Shown here: positions 43,805-51,259 of the stretch, in pieces | Numbering within the stretch: position 1 is the stretch's first letter | Layout: every line of letters starts with the position of its first letter | Source: Halalkaliarchaeum desulfuricum | GTDB taxonomy: Archaea > Halobacteriota > Halobacteria > Halobacteriales > Haloferacaceae | Direction: 5' to 3' | DNA length: 64,000 nucleotides | NCBI RefSeq assembly: GCF_002952775.1 | Contig: NZ_CP025066.1 | Span: forward strand, 124,001-188,000 | The notes under the pieces: model-generated | Databases searched by the model: none | Seen by the model: only the letters and a program-made list of their open reading frames with translations | Told to the model about the DNA's origin: nothing | Made by a program: the position numbers and the translations under genes

Positions 43805-45088
43805 TTAATCGTCTGCCTGTGAGAGCGATGGCCGTTCGTGCGTTCCAAACTCCGGATGCGTTTCCTCCAGCAGCAGGACAACCAGCCCACCGGAGATGAA
43901 CATCGCTATCGCAGTTCCATAGAAGGCTGCCTCGATGTACAGCAGATCCATCGTGAGACCGATCAGGATTGCTCCGACCGCGTAGCCAAGGTCGCGCCAC
44001 AACCGATAGACCCCCAGGCCCGTCGAACGCCAAAGGGGATGGGCAGCATCGCTGGCAACCGAAATCAGGTTCGGGTAATGTAACGCCATTCCCACACCGG
44101 CGATGCCGGACATCACGGCCCAGGCCAGATAGCCTTCGACAAACATCATTCCGAGGATGCCGCCGCCGGCAAGGAAGAACCCGACGACAATCGGTGGCTT
44201 TCGACCGATCTGGTCACCGAGTCTGCCGGTATACACCTGCAAGAAGTACGCCGCACTGTGGACACCGACGACGACACCGATCTGTGCCGTGTCAAGACCT
44301 TGTGCAAAGAGGAACAGCGGGAAAGCGATCCAGACGAGTGTATCCACGAAGTTTTCGACGTGGCCAGCCTGCGCAGCAGTAAACAGTGTCCGGTCGCCGT
44401 AGGTCGCCTGTTTGACGATTTCCGCGAACGGGAGATCCGCATCGTCACTCGGTTGCTCGTCCCCACCGTCGGGTTGTGCGGCTTCCGCCTTCGCATACGG
44501 CAGCGTCTCCTCGATAAAGAAGATGGCAATCAGCATGGCAACGATAAGCACCAACAGCAGGAAGTAGAACGGTTCCGGTCGGAGACTGTAGGCAGCGGCG
44601 ATGACGCCGGTCAGCCACGCCCCGACAGCGACGCCGGTGTAGCCGAACGCCTCGTCGATGCCGGCTGCCAGCCCACGCTGCCCTGGACCGGCGAGTTCGA
44701 TCTTCGAGATCATACTCATGCTCCAGGCGACACCCTGGTTGACGCCGAGGAGAAGGTTTCCGGCGACGATCCACTCCCAACTCGGAGCGAAGATCAGAAT
44801 GAACGGGATCGGGAGTGCCGACACCCACCCCAGAATCAGGATCGGCTTTCGACCGTACGCATCCGCCCATTTTCCGGAGTAAAGATTGAGAACTGCTTTG
44901 ACGATGCCGAAGCTCACGACGAACGATCCGATGACGAGGAACGATGTGATTCCGAACGTCTCCTCCCCCATAACGGGTACGACGGTTCGTTGTGACCCCA
45001 TCGTGAGACCGACCGCAAACACCGTCAGCACCTGGAGCAAGAACTGCGTCCAGTTTGCTCGAATCCCTTGTGTGTAGCCCGAACTCAT
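43805..45088 (-). CDS. MFS transporter of the sulfur module
   Basis: A 427-residue major facilitator superfamily protein with 12 predicted helices. The loop 2-3 motif is GKWADAYGRKPILILGW, with the second-half equivalent GRLGDQIGRKPPIVVGF. A cytoplasmic acidic loop (KAEAAQPDGGDEQPSDDADLP) lies between halves. Its start is 3 nt from the stop of the rhodanese-MBL gene, so it shares that operon, followed by a truncated cysteine desulfurase. By neighbours it may export or import a sulfur compound or thiol-reactive agent; this is inference. Confidence 0.82.
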   Translation of the reverse strand: MSSGYTQGIRANWTQFLLQVLTVFAVGLTMGSQRTVVPVMGEETFGITSFLVIGSFVVSFGIVKAVLNLYSGKWADAYGRKPILILGWVSALPIPFILIFAPSWEWIVAGNLLLGVNQGVAWSMSMISKIELAGPGQRGLAAGIDEAFGYTGVAVGAWLTGVIAAAYSLRPEPFYFLLLVLIVAMLIAIFFIEETLPYAKAEAAQPDGGDEQPSDDADLPFAEIVKQATYGDRTLFTAAQAGHVENFVDTLVWIAFPLFLFAQGLDTAQIGVVVGVHSAAYFLQVYTGRLGDQIGRKPPIVVGFFLAGGGILGMMFVEGYLAWAVMSGIAGVGMALHYPNLISVASDAAHPLWRSTGLGVYRLWRDLGYAVGAILIGLTMDLLYIEAAFYGTAIAMFISGGLVVLLLEETHPEFGTHERPSLSQADD

Positions 45089-45091
45089 AGA

Positions 45092-46204
45092 TTATTCAGC
45101 AGCACAGCGGTTCGGTCCCAGTTCGAGACTTGATAGCTCGTCATCATCGACGGATTCGTCCCCAATATTAACTCGCTTGACACGCTGGAAATTTGGGGGG
45201 TGGTCCGGAATATCGGACGCAAGATCTTCGATGAACGATTCGCGGTTTCGTCCGAGGTCGTCGTTCTGCGCTTCGACCTCGCTCAACCGTGCCGTAACTG
45301 GAGGTTCGGGAGATGCCGGATCATGTGCCGGAAGAACTAATGGATTACCGCTACGCTGCCGGAGTCGCTGTAGGCTCTCGTACAGCGTGGCTGCATTCTC
45401 TTCAACATCCGTGTCTTCGATGCCCGCTTCGACACCGAGTTCGACCCGTCCGACGCTTTTATGGAAGAGCGTATCGCCGGTCAGGAGTCCATCACCACCG
45501 ACTGCGTACGTTACGCCACCCGGGCTGTGTCCCGGTGTATGGATCACCTCGACACTCACGTTCCCGATAGTGAGCTGCTGACCGTCTTCCAGTGATGTCG
45601 CATCAAGCAACGTTGCATCCGCGGGATGAAGATGGTACGGCACGTCATTTCGGTCAGCAAGGTCGCGTCCGCCGGAGACGTGATCGGCGTGAGCGTGCGT
45701 ATCGAAGACGCCAACGAGTTCTGCACCCTCGTCTTCGATACGTTCTTCGTACTCTTCCGGATAGTGTGAGGGCTCGAATACAGCCGCCTCACCATCCGAG
45801 ATAAGAATGTACGAGAGACAGCCTTTGCCCGGGCGGGCGACCTGTAGCAGGTTTCCGTCGATATCGATATTCACAGGTGCGGAACGATGCACGCGACTCC
45901 AGCCGTTCATTCCATCGACGAGCGTCAGTGCGTCCCGTCCCATCTCTTCGAGGAGTTCAGTCGCCGTCTGCGAAACACCGCCAGCAGCACAGACCGTCAC
46001 GATATCCTGATCGGATGGGAGCTCTGAAAGCTGCGATCGGGCCGCTTCGGCGTCTTCTGTGAGTTCATCGTAAACGTCGATGTTTTTGCTTTCGGGAATA
46101 TGCCACTCCTCGAACTCATCACTGTGCCGAATATCCAGAATCAAGGGTGGTTCCTGGCTGCCGAATAGCCGATTTCCGAGTGTGCCGGGTGTAATCGATG
46201 GCAT
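45092..46204 (-). CDS. Rhodanese-MBL fusion protein (persulfide dioxygenase-like)
   Basis: A 370-residue fusion. Residues ~10-105 are a rhodanese with active-site Cys72 (VTVCAAGGVSQT). Residues ~115-320 are a metallo-beta-lactamase domain with H170-x-H172-x-D174-H175, H226 (HTPGHSPGG) and D244 (LLTGDTLF), the ETHE1/persulfide dioxygenase layout. Such enzymes oxidise glutathione-like persulfides to sulfite or move sulfane sulfur. The start at 46204 rather than 46303 is fixed by GTATATGA 28 nt upstream. It heads the operon with the MFS gene and is divergent from the HTH-10 regulator. Confidence 0.88.
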   Translation of the reverse strand: MPSITPGTLGNRLFGSQEPPLILDIRHSDEFEEWHIPESKNIDVYDELTEDAEAARSQLSELPSDQDIVTVCAAGGVSQTATELLEEMGRDALTLVDGMNGWSRVHRSAPVNIDIDGNLLQVARPGKGCLSYILISDGEAAVFEPSHYPEEYEERIEDEGAELVGVFDTHAHADHVSGGRDLADRNDVPYHLHPADATLLDATSLEDGQQLTIGNVSVEVIHTPGHSPGGVTYAVGGDGLLTGDTLFHKSVGRVELGVEAGIEDTDVEENAATLYESLQRLRQRSGNPLVLPAHDPASPEPPVTARLSEVEAQNDDLGRNRESFIEDLASDIPDHPPNFQRVKRVNIGDESVDDDELSSLELGPNRCAAE

Positions 46205-46229
46205 CGTACTATCTGTAGTGCCAAGAGGG

Positions 46230-46237
46230 GTATATGA
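46230..46237 (-). promoter_or_regulatory. TATA element of the rhodanese-MBL operon
   Basis: GTATATGA, read on the minus strand, is centred about 28 nt before the ATG at 46204; leaderless transcript expected. Confidence 0.6.
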
Positions 46238-46278
46238 GTACTGCAGGCTATAACCGGCATTCCTAATTGATTGGACGA

Positions 46279-46294
46279 CATACGGGCCCGTATG
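46279..46294. promoter_or_regulatory. 16-bp perfect palindrome over the regulator start codon
   Basis: CATACGGGCCCGTATG is its own reverse complement and ends with the ATG (46292-46294) of the HTH-10 gene. A TATA-like TCCTAATTGATT is centred about 27 nt before that ATG, so the palindrome covers positions about -13 to +3 of a leaderless transcript. A protein bound here would block start-site use: a likely operator. Confidence 0.65.
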
Positions 46295-47029
46295 GGACTC
46301 CATCAGGCGTCATTTCGTATCCGCCACGAGTGTCCGTATCGAGAACTCGCAGAACGATATCCTGACCTGACGATCCGTGAGTGGTATTTGAGCGACTGTC
46401 AGGTGCTGGAGCTCTCTTCGGCTTCGGCCCCAACCGAAGACCTTCTTGGTGACATCGGTCATCTCGGCACAGTACTCCATCAGTCGGTCGATGATTCAGG
46501 ATTGCACGTCGTGATGCAGTCGTGTCTGTGCTCACTGGAGGATTCGATCATCGAACTGTTCGAGAAACATAACTGCCTGTACCAACCACCGACCGTCCAT
46601 CGTCACGGCTGGGAACACTACACAGTAATCGCATTCGAAGAGGAGGCTATCCGTACTGTATACGAGGAGCTCGAAGCCGATCGGGAGATTGAGGTGCTTT
46701 CCAAGACAGGCCTGGAGGAAACACAGATTCCCCACACCATGTTAGCGCCCGTCGATCAACTCTTCGAGAGCATTACTGATCGGCAACTCGAGGCCCTCCG
46801 TCTCGCGTTGGATAATGGGTATTACGAGCAACCGAGACAGACGTCAATCACCGATCTCGCAGCGCAGACAACAGTCGCTCGTTCGACGTACGAAGAGCAT
46901 CTCCGGAAGGCTGAAAACAAACTCATCAAGAACGCCGGACAGTTTGTCCGCCTTCTGATCGGCACTGAAGGATCGAGTGGTCTTGATGCGACCACGTCTT
47001 CCACAGTCCCAGTCGCTGAAACTGACTGA
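46292..47029 (+). CDS. HTH-10 family (Bat-like) regulator of the sulfur module
   Basis: A 245-residue regulator. The C-terminal HTH-10 domain covers ~LTDRQLEALRLALDNGYYEQPRQTSITDLAAQTTVARSTYEEHLRKAENKL (residues ~168-220). The N-terminal sensor part contains conserved-looking cysteines and a FRIRHECPYRELAERYPDLTIREWYLSDCQVLE segment, which could sense thiols, sulfane sulfur or metals. Divergent from the rhodanese-MBL operon with only about 90 nt between starts; it probably controls it and itself through the palindrome at its start codon. Confidence 0.85.
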   Translation: MGLHQASFRIRHECPYRELAERYPDLTIREWYLSDCQVLELSSASAPTEDLLGDIGHLGTVLHQSVDDSGLHVVMQSCLCSLEDSIIELFEKHNCLYQPPTVHRHGWEHYTVIAFEEEAIRTVYEELEADREIEVLSKTGLEETQIPHTMLAPVDQLFESITDRQLEALRLALDNGYYEQPRQTSITDLAAQTTVARSTYEEHLRKAENKLIKNAGQFVRLLIGTEGSSGLDATTSSTVPVAETD

Positions 47030-47374
47030 GCCTGCACAGTACTGGCTCGTTTTGACCGCATTCGATTTCGGATTTGTCCCCTATTTTAACGGTGGTCCAA
47101 ACCCGTGGACGATTCATTCGACAGTCCAATTGCGCCTGTCGCGCCCGCTTTCTGTCCGAACGATGTGGGACGAAAGCGATATCCAAGGATTTGAATGAGG
47201 CCAGACGCGGCCGCGTATTGTTCAGGTAACCGAATTCATGAGGACGAAATTCAATATAACTACTCGTCGGTGGTTGTTATTTCGAGTTTTCGAACCTACC
47301 GGTGCTAAGCACGGAAAAGGCCTCCCCGCAGGTTGGGAGTCACGCCAAAGGACGCGGCGGAGAACCCCTGTAGT
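47030..47374. other. Intergenic stretch before the organomercurial lyase gene
   Basis: About 345 nt, no convincing frame. AT-rich around 47240-47290 (AATTCAATATAAC), perhaps a promoter with a long leader. A chance ten-base match to the att core occurs at 47138. Confidence 0.4.
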
Positions 47375-47737
47375 ATGTCACAGGACTCGTGTTCCTGCTG
47401 TGGTGCCTCCAACGAAGAGACCGAAACAACCGAAAAAAACACGACAAGTGAATTCACGGACAGACGAATCGTGGATTCGGCCCCGCTGAAAACGGAACTT
47501 CCGCCGGAATTACGGTCGGCTCTGGGCCGCTTTCTCGGGGTCGAATCCGTCGATACATTAGGTGCCTGGGCGAGGGCGGTTCGACAACGCCTCGATGGTG
47601 ACTCGATCAGTATCGAAGAACTCTGTCTGACTAACGAGCAGACCCCACACTGGGGAACGATAGACGACGAACGATACCATTTCGCGTGTTCGCTCATCCC
47701 GACCAGTCGTAACTTCCAGTAGCGACGAGTCCATTAG

Positions 47738-48633
47738 TTGCTGTTGATGGATAGGGATTCGGTAGAAGTGTTCCTTCCTGATCCGGACGAGTGTTATGAG
47801 CGACTCCGTCGCGCCCGCTTCGGCGCGACGGTGTCGTGCGTCTACTGCGGGGAGAGTGATCCGGTCATCAAGAAAGGAACGACGGGGAAAGGCGCCCAAC
47901 AGTACCGCTGTAAGGAGTGCGAGACGTATTTTAATGATCTCACGGGCTCGTTTTTCGAGCATCGGAAGTTCCCGATCGAGGAGATGTTCTACATGATCAA
48001 GGAGATGCGATCTGTGCCGACCGCACAGATCGCCTCGGAGCTTGAACGGGACTACGAGGCGGTGTTGAACTTCCGCCACGATCTGCAGGAGTTGTGCGGT
48101 GAGCTGGATGATCTTGTGCTTTCAGATGTGTGTGAAGCCGACGAGATCTATGTGACGGCAGGTGAGAAAGGGATCGAAAAGGAAGATGAGAGTCCGCGCT
48201 CGCGCGGACTCAAAAAAAGGGACGAGGAAGCTTCGAGTCGGACAAACCGCCAGTCGTGACACTCGTCCGTCGGAGCGACGGACGAGTTGAGTTTCTGGTG
48301 CGAGAGAATCTCCAAGATGTGGACGAAGAGATCGCCGACAAAGGTGACAAGACGGTAATTCTGTGTACGGACGATTACACGATCTACGATGAGATCGACG
48401 AGTACGACGGGATTGATGCTCATCTGGCGATCACGCACGATGAAACGTACGTGATCGGCGACGCTCACGTCAACAGCTGCGAGAACCGCCATAGCTTCCT
48501 TCGCCAGTGGCTGGCGAAGTTCAGAGGCGTCTCGAAGCATCATCTTCAGGGATACCTCAACTTTCTGTCGCTCTTGTTGAACGATCGAACCGACTGGTTC
48601 AGCAAAATCTTGAGTTACGAGTCATCGAGATGA
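47738..48633 (+). pseudogene. IS1595-family transposase in two overlapping frames
   Basis: The first frame (to 48259) has the N-terminal zinc ribbon C-x2-C ... C-x2-C (CVYCGESD, CKECETYF) and the first DDE aspartate in EADEIYV. The second frame (from about 48220 to 48633) has TDDYTIY and the end HVNSCENRHSFLRQWLAKFRGVSKHHLQGYL, with the N-x-x-E/H part of the ISXO2-like domain. The frames join one base back at CAAAAAAAGGG (48210-48220). A -1 ribosomal slip at A-AAA-AAA would make the whole 298-residue protein; otherwise one A has been lost. Confidence 0.8.
48210..48220 (+). promoter_or_regulatory. Poly-A slippery site at the transposase frame junction
   Basis: A run of seven A followed by GGG, exactly at the place where the two transposase frames meet with a -1 shift. 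Programmed -1 frameshifting on such runs is known for several IS families; a lost A is the simpler alternative. Confidence 0.4.
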
Positions 48634-49076
48634 GCGTCGCGTGTTTTTACGACGCAGTCATCCTGGCTGCGCTCTCGGATCGGGAGGTCGACATTCGCAC
48701 TGAAAGTCCCGACGGGACTGTCATCGAAGCGCGTGCCGTCGGGAGTGACCAGCTTACGGTAACACCCGGGGGCGCCGTGTTTTCCTTCGGAATCGACGAG
48801 GGTGTGAACCCCCCACCAGACGGGGGACCCACGCTCGAACAGGGATACGCGGCGATCTGCCCGTACGTCAAAGCGTTTCCGAGCCGTGAAGCATACCGAC
48901 GCTGGGCCGAGACCGTCCCTGCCGCCACTGTCGCGATGCCGCTTTCGGGGGCCACTGAACTGGCGGGAGAACTCGTGGGAGACCAGTCTTCGTGACTGGA
49001 CTTATAAACCATCCCCAGACGCTGGGAGCAATCGTCTGGTGGGGCCAGTACGTCGATAGGGATAGGTGAACCAGCC

Positions 49077-49967
49077 ATGACGGAATCAGACACCGATGCT
49101 CGGAATAACGAACGGACGGACGAAACGAACGCCAGCTGTGCGATCACCCCGGGCGAGGACGGAGACGCGGGGATATCAGCCGACTGGGCGAAGCGGGTGT
49201 GGTCGGCCGGGTCCTACGCGGAGACCGCTCCCAGCTACCTCTCGATGGCGGCAGCGCTGGTGGAAAAGACAGCCGTCTCCCCGGAGGACGAGGTGCTCGA
49301 CGTCGGCTGTGGCACTGGAAACGTCGCCATCACTGCGGCCCGTCGAGGAGCAAGCGTAACCGGGATAGATATCTCGCCCACGCTGCTGGAGCAGGCCCGA
49401 ACCAACGCCGAAACCGCCGGTGTCGAGGACGTCTCCTGGCAGGAGGGGGACGCCACGGCCCTCCCGTTCGAGGACAACTCGTTCGACGTGGTGCTGTCCA
49501 ACCTCGGTCACATGTACGGGGATCCCCCCGAGGCAGCGACCCGAGAACTCCTCCGGGTAACCCGGCCAGGTGGACGGATCGGCGTTACCTCCTGGACGCC
49601 CAGCAGCCTGTATCCGTCGATGGGTGGCGTGGCCATGTCACTCCTTACGCCGGAAGACCTCCCGGACTTTTCGGCACCGCCGTTCCTGTGGGGCGACCCC
49701 GGAACCGTCCGCGACCGGTTCGGGGACGCGGTCGAGACGCTCCAGTTCGAAACGGACACGGTACAGTATCCGGCCCTCTCTCCGGACGCCTTCCGAGAAC
49801 AGACGGTGTCGACCTCGGGACTGTTCATCGAGATTCTCGATGGCGTCGACGACAGTGACCGTCAAACTCTCCGAAAACAGCTGACCGAAACCATCGAGCC
49901 ATACTTCGACGAACGGGCGAACGCAGTCGAACTGGAGTATCTGCTCTCGACGGCAACCGTCAACTGA
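49077..49967 (+). CDS. Class I SAM-dependent methyltransferase
   Basis: A 296-residue Rossmann methyltransferase. Motif I is VLDVGCGTGNVAI, post-I GIDIS, then GDATALPFEDNSFDVVLSNLGHMY (motifs II/III) and LRVTRPGGRIGVTSW. It belongs to the UbiE/Methyltransf_11 group acting on small molecules. The substrate is unknown; the position right after the MerB-like gene raises a metal or metalloid link but does not show one. The start at 49077 precedes 30 acidic residues. Confidence 0.82.
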   Translation: MTESDTDARNNERTDETNASCAITPGEDGDAGISADWAKRVWSAGSYAETAPSYLSMAAALVEKTAVSPEDEVLDVGCGTGNVAITAARRGASVTGIDISPTLLEQARTNAETAGVEDVSWQEGDATALPFEDNSFDVVLSNLGHMYGDPPEAATRELLRVTRPGGRIGVTSWTPSSLYPSMGGVAMSLLTPEDLPDFSAPPFLWGDPGTVRDRFGDAVETLQFETDTVQYPALSPDAFREQTVSTSGLFIEILDGVDDSDRQTLRKQLTETIEPYFDERANAVELEYLLSTATVN

Positions 49968-49993
49968 TCGGATCTGGGCGATCTCACCCTCAT

Positions 49994-50497
49994 TCAGAAA
50001 CGTTCCTCACAGTCGAGCGTGTCACTGTCGTACGACTGGTCGCGAGCGACGACCGTGTCGGGTTCGAACCGGATGAACCGCCACCGTGTTTCGTCCCACG
50101 GTCCAGTGAATCGCTCGTCCCAGCCAGTCTGGTCGTCGCCCAGGTACTTCCCCAAGAGTCGTTCGACCCGCTGTTCGTCCAGCCCTTCGAGTGTCGCCGC
50201 TCCCCGCATACCGACGTGCTGGACGAGGCCAGTCGCGGGATCGAAATCGACGATCGCGATGGCTGTCCGTGGATTGTGCTCGACCCTTACTGGATACGAC
50301 TTCGTTTCCATGTCCGCGAGGATCTGTCGTCGACGATTTCCATGGGTGAAACTGTGACTGAGTCCAGAAAAATTGTCTCCACACCCACAGTCGGTTATCA
50401 TCATCGCTATTGTTGTCATTATTGTAACACCGAGGGAATGCTGCCGGTCCACCACGAGGGGGAAACGAACTGGAGCCCCGAATCGAATGGCGGACAC
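49994..50497 (-). pseudogene. Pyridoxamine 5'-phosphate oxidase-like flavoprotein, 5' truncated
   Basis: From about residue 60 the match is clear: METKSYPVRVEHNPRTAIAIVDFDPATG (FMN-binding strand pair), VGMRGAATLEG and DETRWRFIRFEPDTVVARDQSYD. The ~50 N-terminal residues that carry the first FMN strands in this family are replaced by unrelated low-quality sequence (MSAIRFGAPVRFPL...). ATG 50311 would give a 105-residue product lacking part of the fold. Probably a decayed gene convergent with the methyltransferase. Confidence 0.6.
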
Positions 50498-50515
50498 CCA
50501 AACCGTCTCCGGGGG

Positions 50516-51151
50516 CTACTCGAGGATCTCACTCAGTACGTTCCGCTCGGCGCGCTGGAGATGCTCCGCGACGGTCGAGGGATCGAGATCCAGTTCGGCG
50601 GCGACGTCGTCGGTCGAGGCTTCGCGTGGGACCTCGTAAAAACCCATGTCGTAGGCGGTCTGGATAACCTCGTGCTGGCGATCAGTGAGTGTATCCCCCG
50701 GATTGTCTGTTCCCTCGTAGCTCCCGAGTTTCCGGAGGTCGGGAGACACTCCCGCTGCTTCGTACTCGCGGATCGTCCCGGAGATCGACTCCTGGGAACC
50801 GACGAGCGACATTGTCGTTTCCTCCGCCGAAAGCTCCGGATCGCAGGTACCGATCAGGTCTTCGGCCGCCGATGCGAGGCTCTCAGGGAGTTCCGGCGCG
50901 GTGAACTCGATGACGTACAGATGTCCGTCATCCGTCTCCGAAACGTACTCCCAGTCGTCGACACACGAAAGCTCCGCGAGTCGTTCCTCGTCGTACCGCG
51001 ACTCGACGACTACCTGCACGATCGCGCCGGTGCCCCGGCAGGCGAGTTCCTCGAACTCCCGGATTCCCGCCTCCCGTCCGAGCGCGATCAGTTCACCGAT
51101 CCCCATCGCCTCGAACTCCCCGTCGCTGACAGAGACGTTAGCTTCTCTCAT
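50516..51151 (-). CDS. HTH-10 family (Bat-like) transcription regulator
   Basis: A 211-residue regulator beginning MREANVSVSDGEFEAMG. The C-terminal HTH-10 domain is LTDRQHEVIQTAYDMGFYEVPREASTDDVAAELDLDPSTVAEHLQRAERN (residues ~155-205); the rest is the sensor-like domain of bacterio-opsin-activator relatives. ATG 51151 is used, not the upstream frame to 51220, because CTATAG lies about 24 nt before it and the typical N-terminus starts there. A 16-bp palindrome upstream suggests autoregulation; the next gene upstream is an MFS transporter. Confidence 0.85.
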   Translation of the reverse strand: MREANVSVSDGEFEAMGIGELIALGREAGIREFEELACRGTGAIVQVVVESRYDEERLAELSCVDDWEYVSETDDGHLYVIEFTAPELPESLASAAEDLIGTCDPELSAEETTMSLVGSQESISGTIREYEAAGVSPDLRKLGSYEGTDNPGDTLTDRQHEVIQTAYDMGFYEVPREASTDDVAAELDLDPSTVAEHLQRAERNVLSEILE

Positions 51152-51192
51152 AGTCTTGTGCTCCGTTCTGTCTATAGCCGCTAAAGAATTGT

Positions 51193-51208
51193 GCCCAATA
51201 TATTGGGC
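51193..51208. promoter_or_regulatory. 16-bp perfect palindrome upstream of the HTH-10 gene
   Basis: GCCCAATATATTGGGC is a perfect palindrome 42-57 nt before the ATG of the regulator, just upstream of its likely TATA box. It also lies 52 nt after the stop of the MFS gene. A regulator binding site is the natural reading. Confidence 0.65.
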
Positions 51209-51259
51209 CCCACACGTCAATCGGTTGTCGACTCGAATACCCGATAATAATCTCGAGCG

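Larger units (their letters stand above)
47682..48645 (+). mobile_element. IS1595-family element with 9-bp target duplication
   Basis: The element is 47691-48636 (946 bp). Its ends CGCTCATC... share about 19 of 23 positions as inverted repeats (left TIR CGCTCATCCCGACC..., right TIR ending ...CGAGATGAGCG). TCGCGTGTT duplicates at 47682-47690 and 48637-48645; IS1595 elements usually make 8 bp, and the ninth match may be chance. It lies inside the MerB-like gene in the same direction. Confidence 0.88.
47375..48995 (+). pseudogene. merB: Organomercurial lyase (MerB-like), interrupted by an IS1595 element
   Basis: The coding parts are 47375-47690 and 48646-48995. Joined at the target duplication they give an unbroken 221-residue protein (316 + 350 nt = 222 codons). 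Landmarks: Cys-rich N-terminus (SCSCCG), HWGTIDDERYHFAC then CFYDAVILAAL, with the C-x2-D pair that matches MerB's Cys96 and Asp99, and a late AICPYVKAF that may hold the other active-site cysteine. MerB breaks the C-Hg bond of organomercurials. The insertion falls in the codon run of the active-site Cys. No merA or merR is beside it. Confidence 0.8.

Noticed and set aside
47138-47147. GTCGCGCCCG as a possible far att copy
   Set aside because: Only 10 of 16 bases match and the surroundings show no island boundary; expected by chance in GC-rich DNA.
47806-47817. CCGTCGCGCCCG as a possible far att copy
   Set aside because: Twelve bases match, but it lies inside the IS1595 transposase coding sequence and so cannot be an island end.
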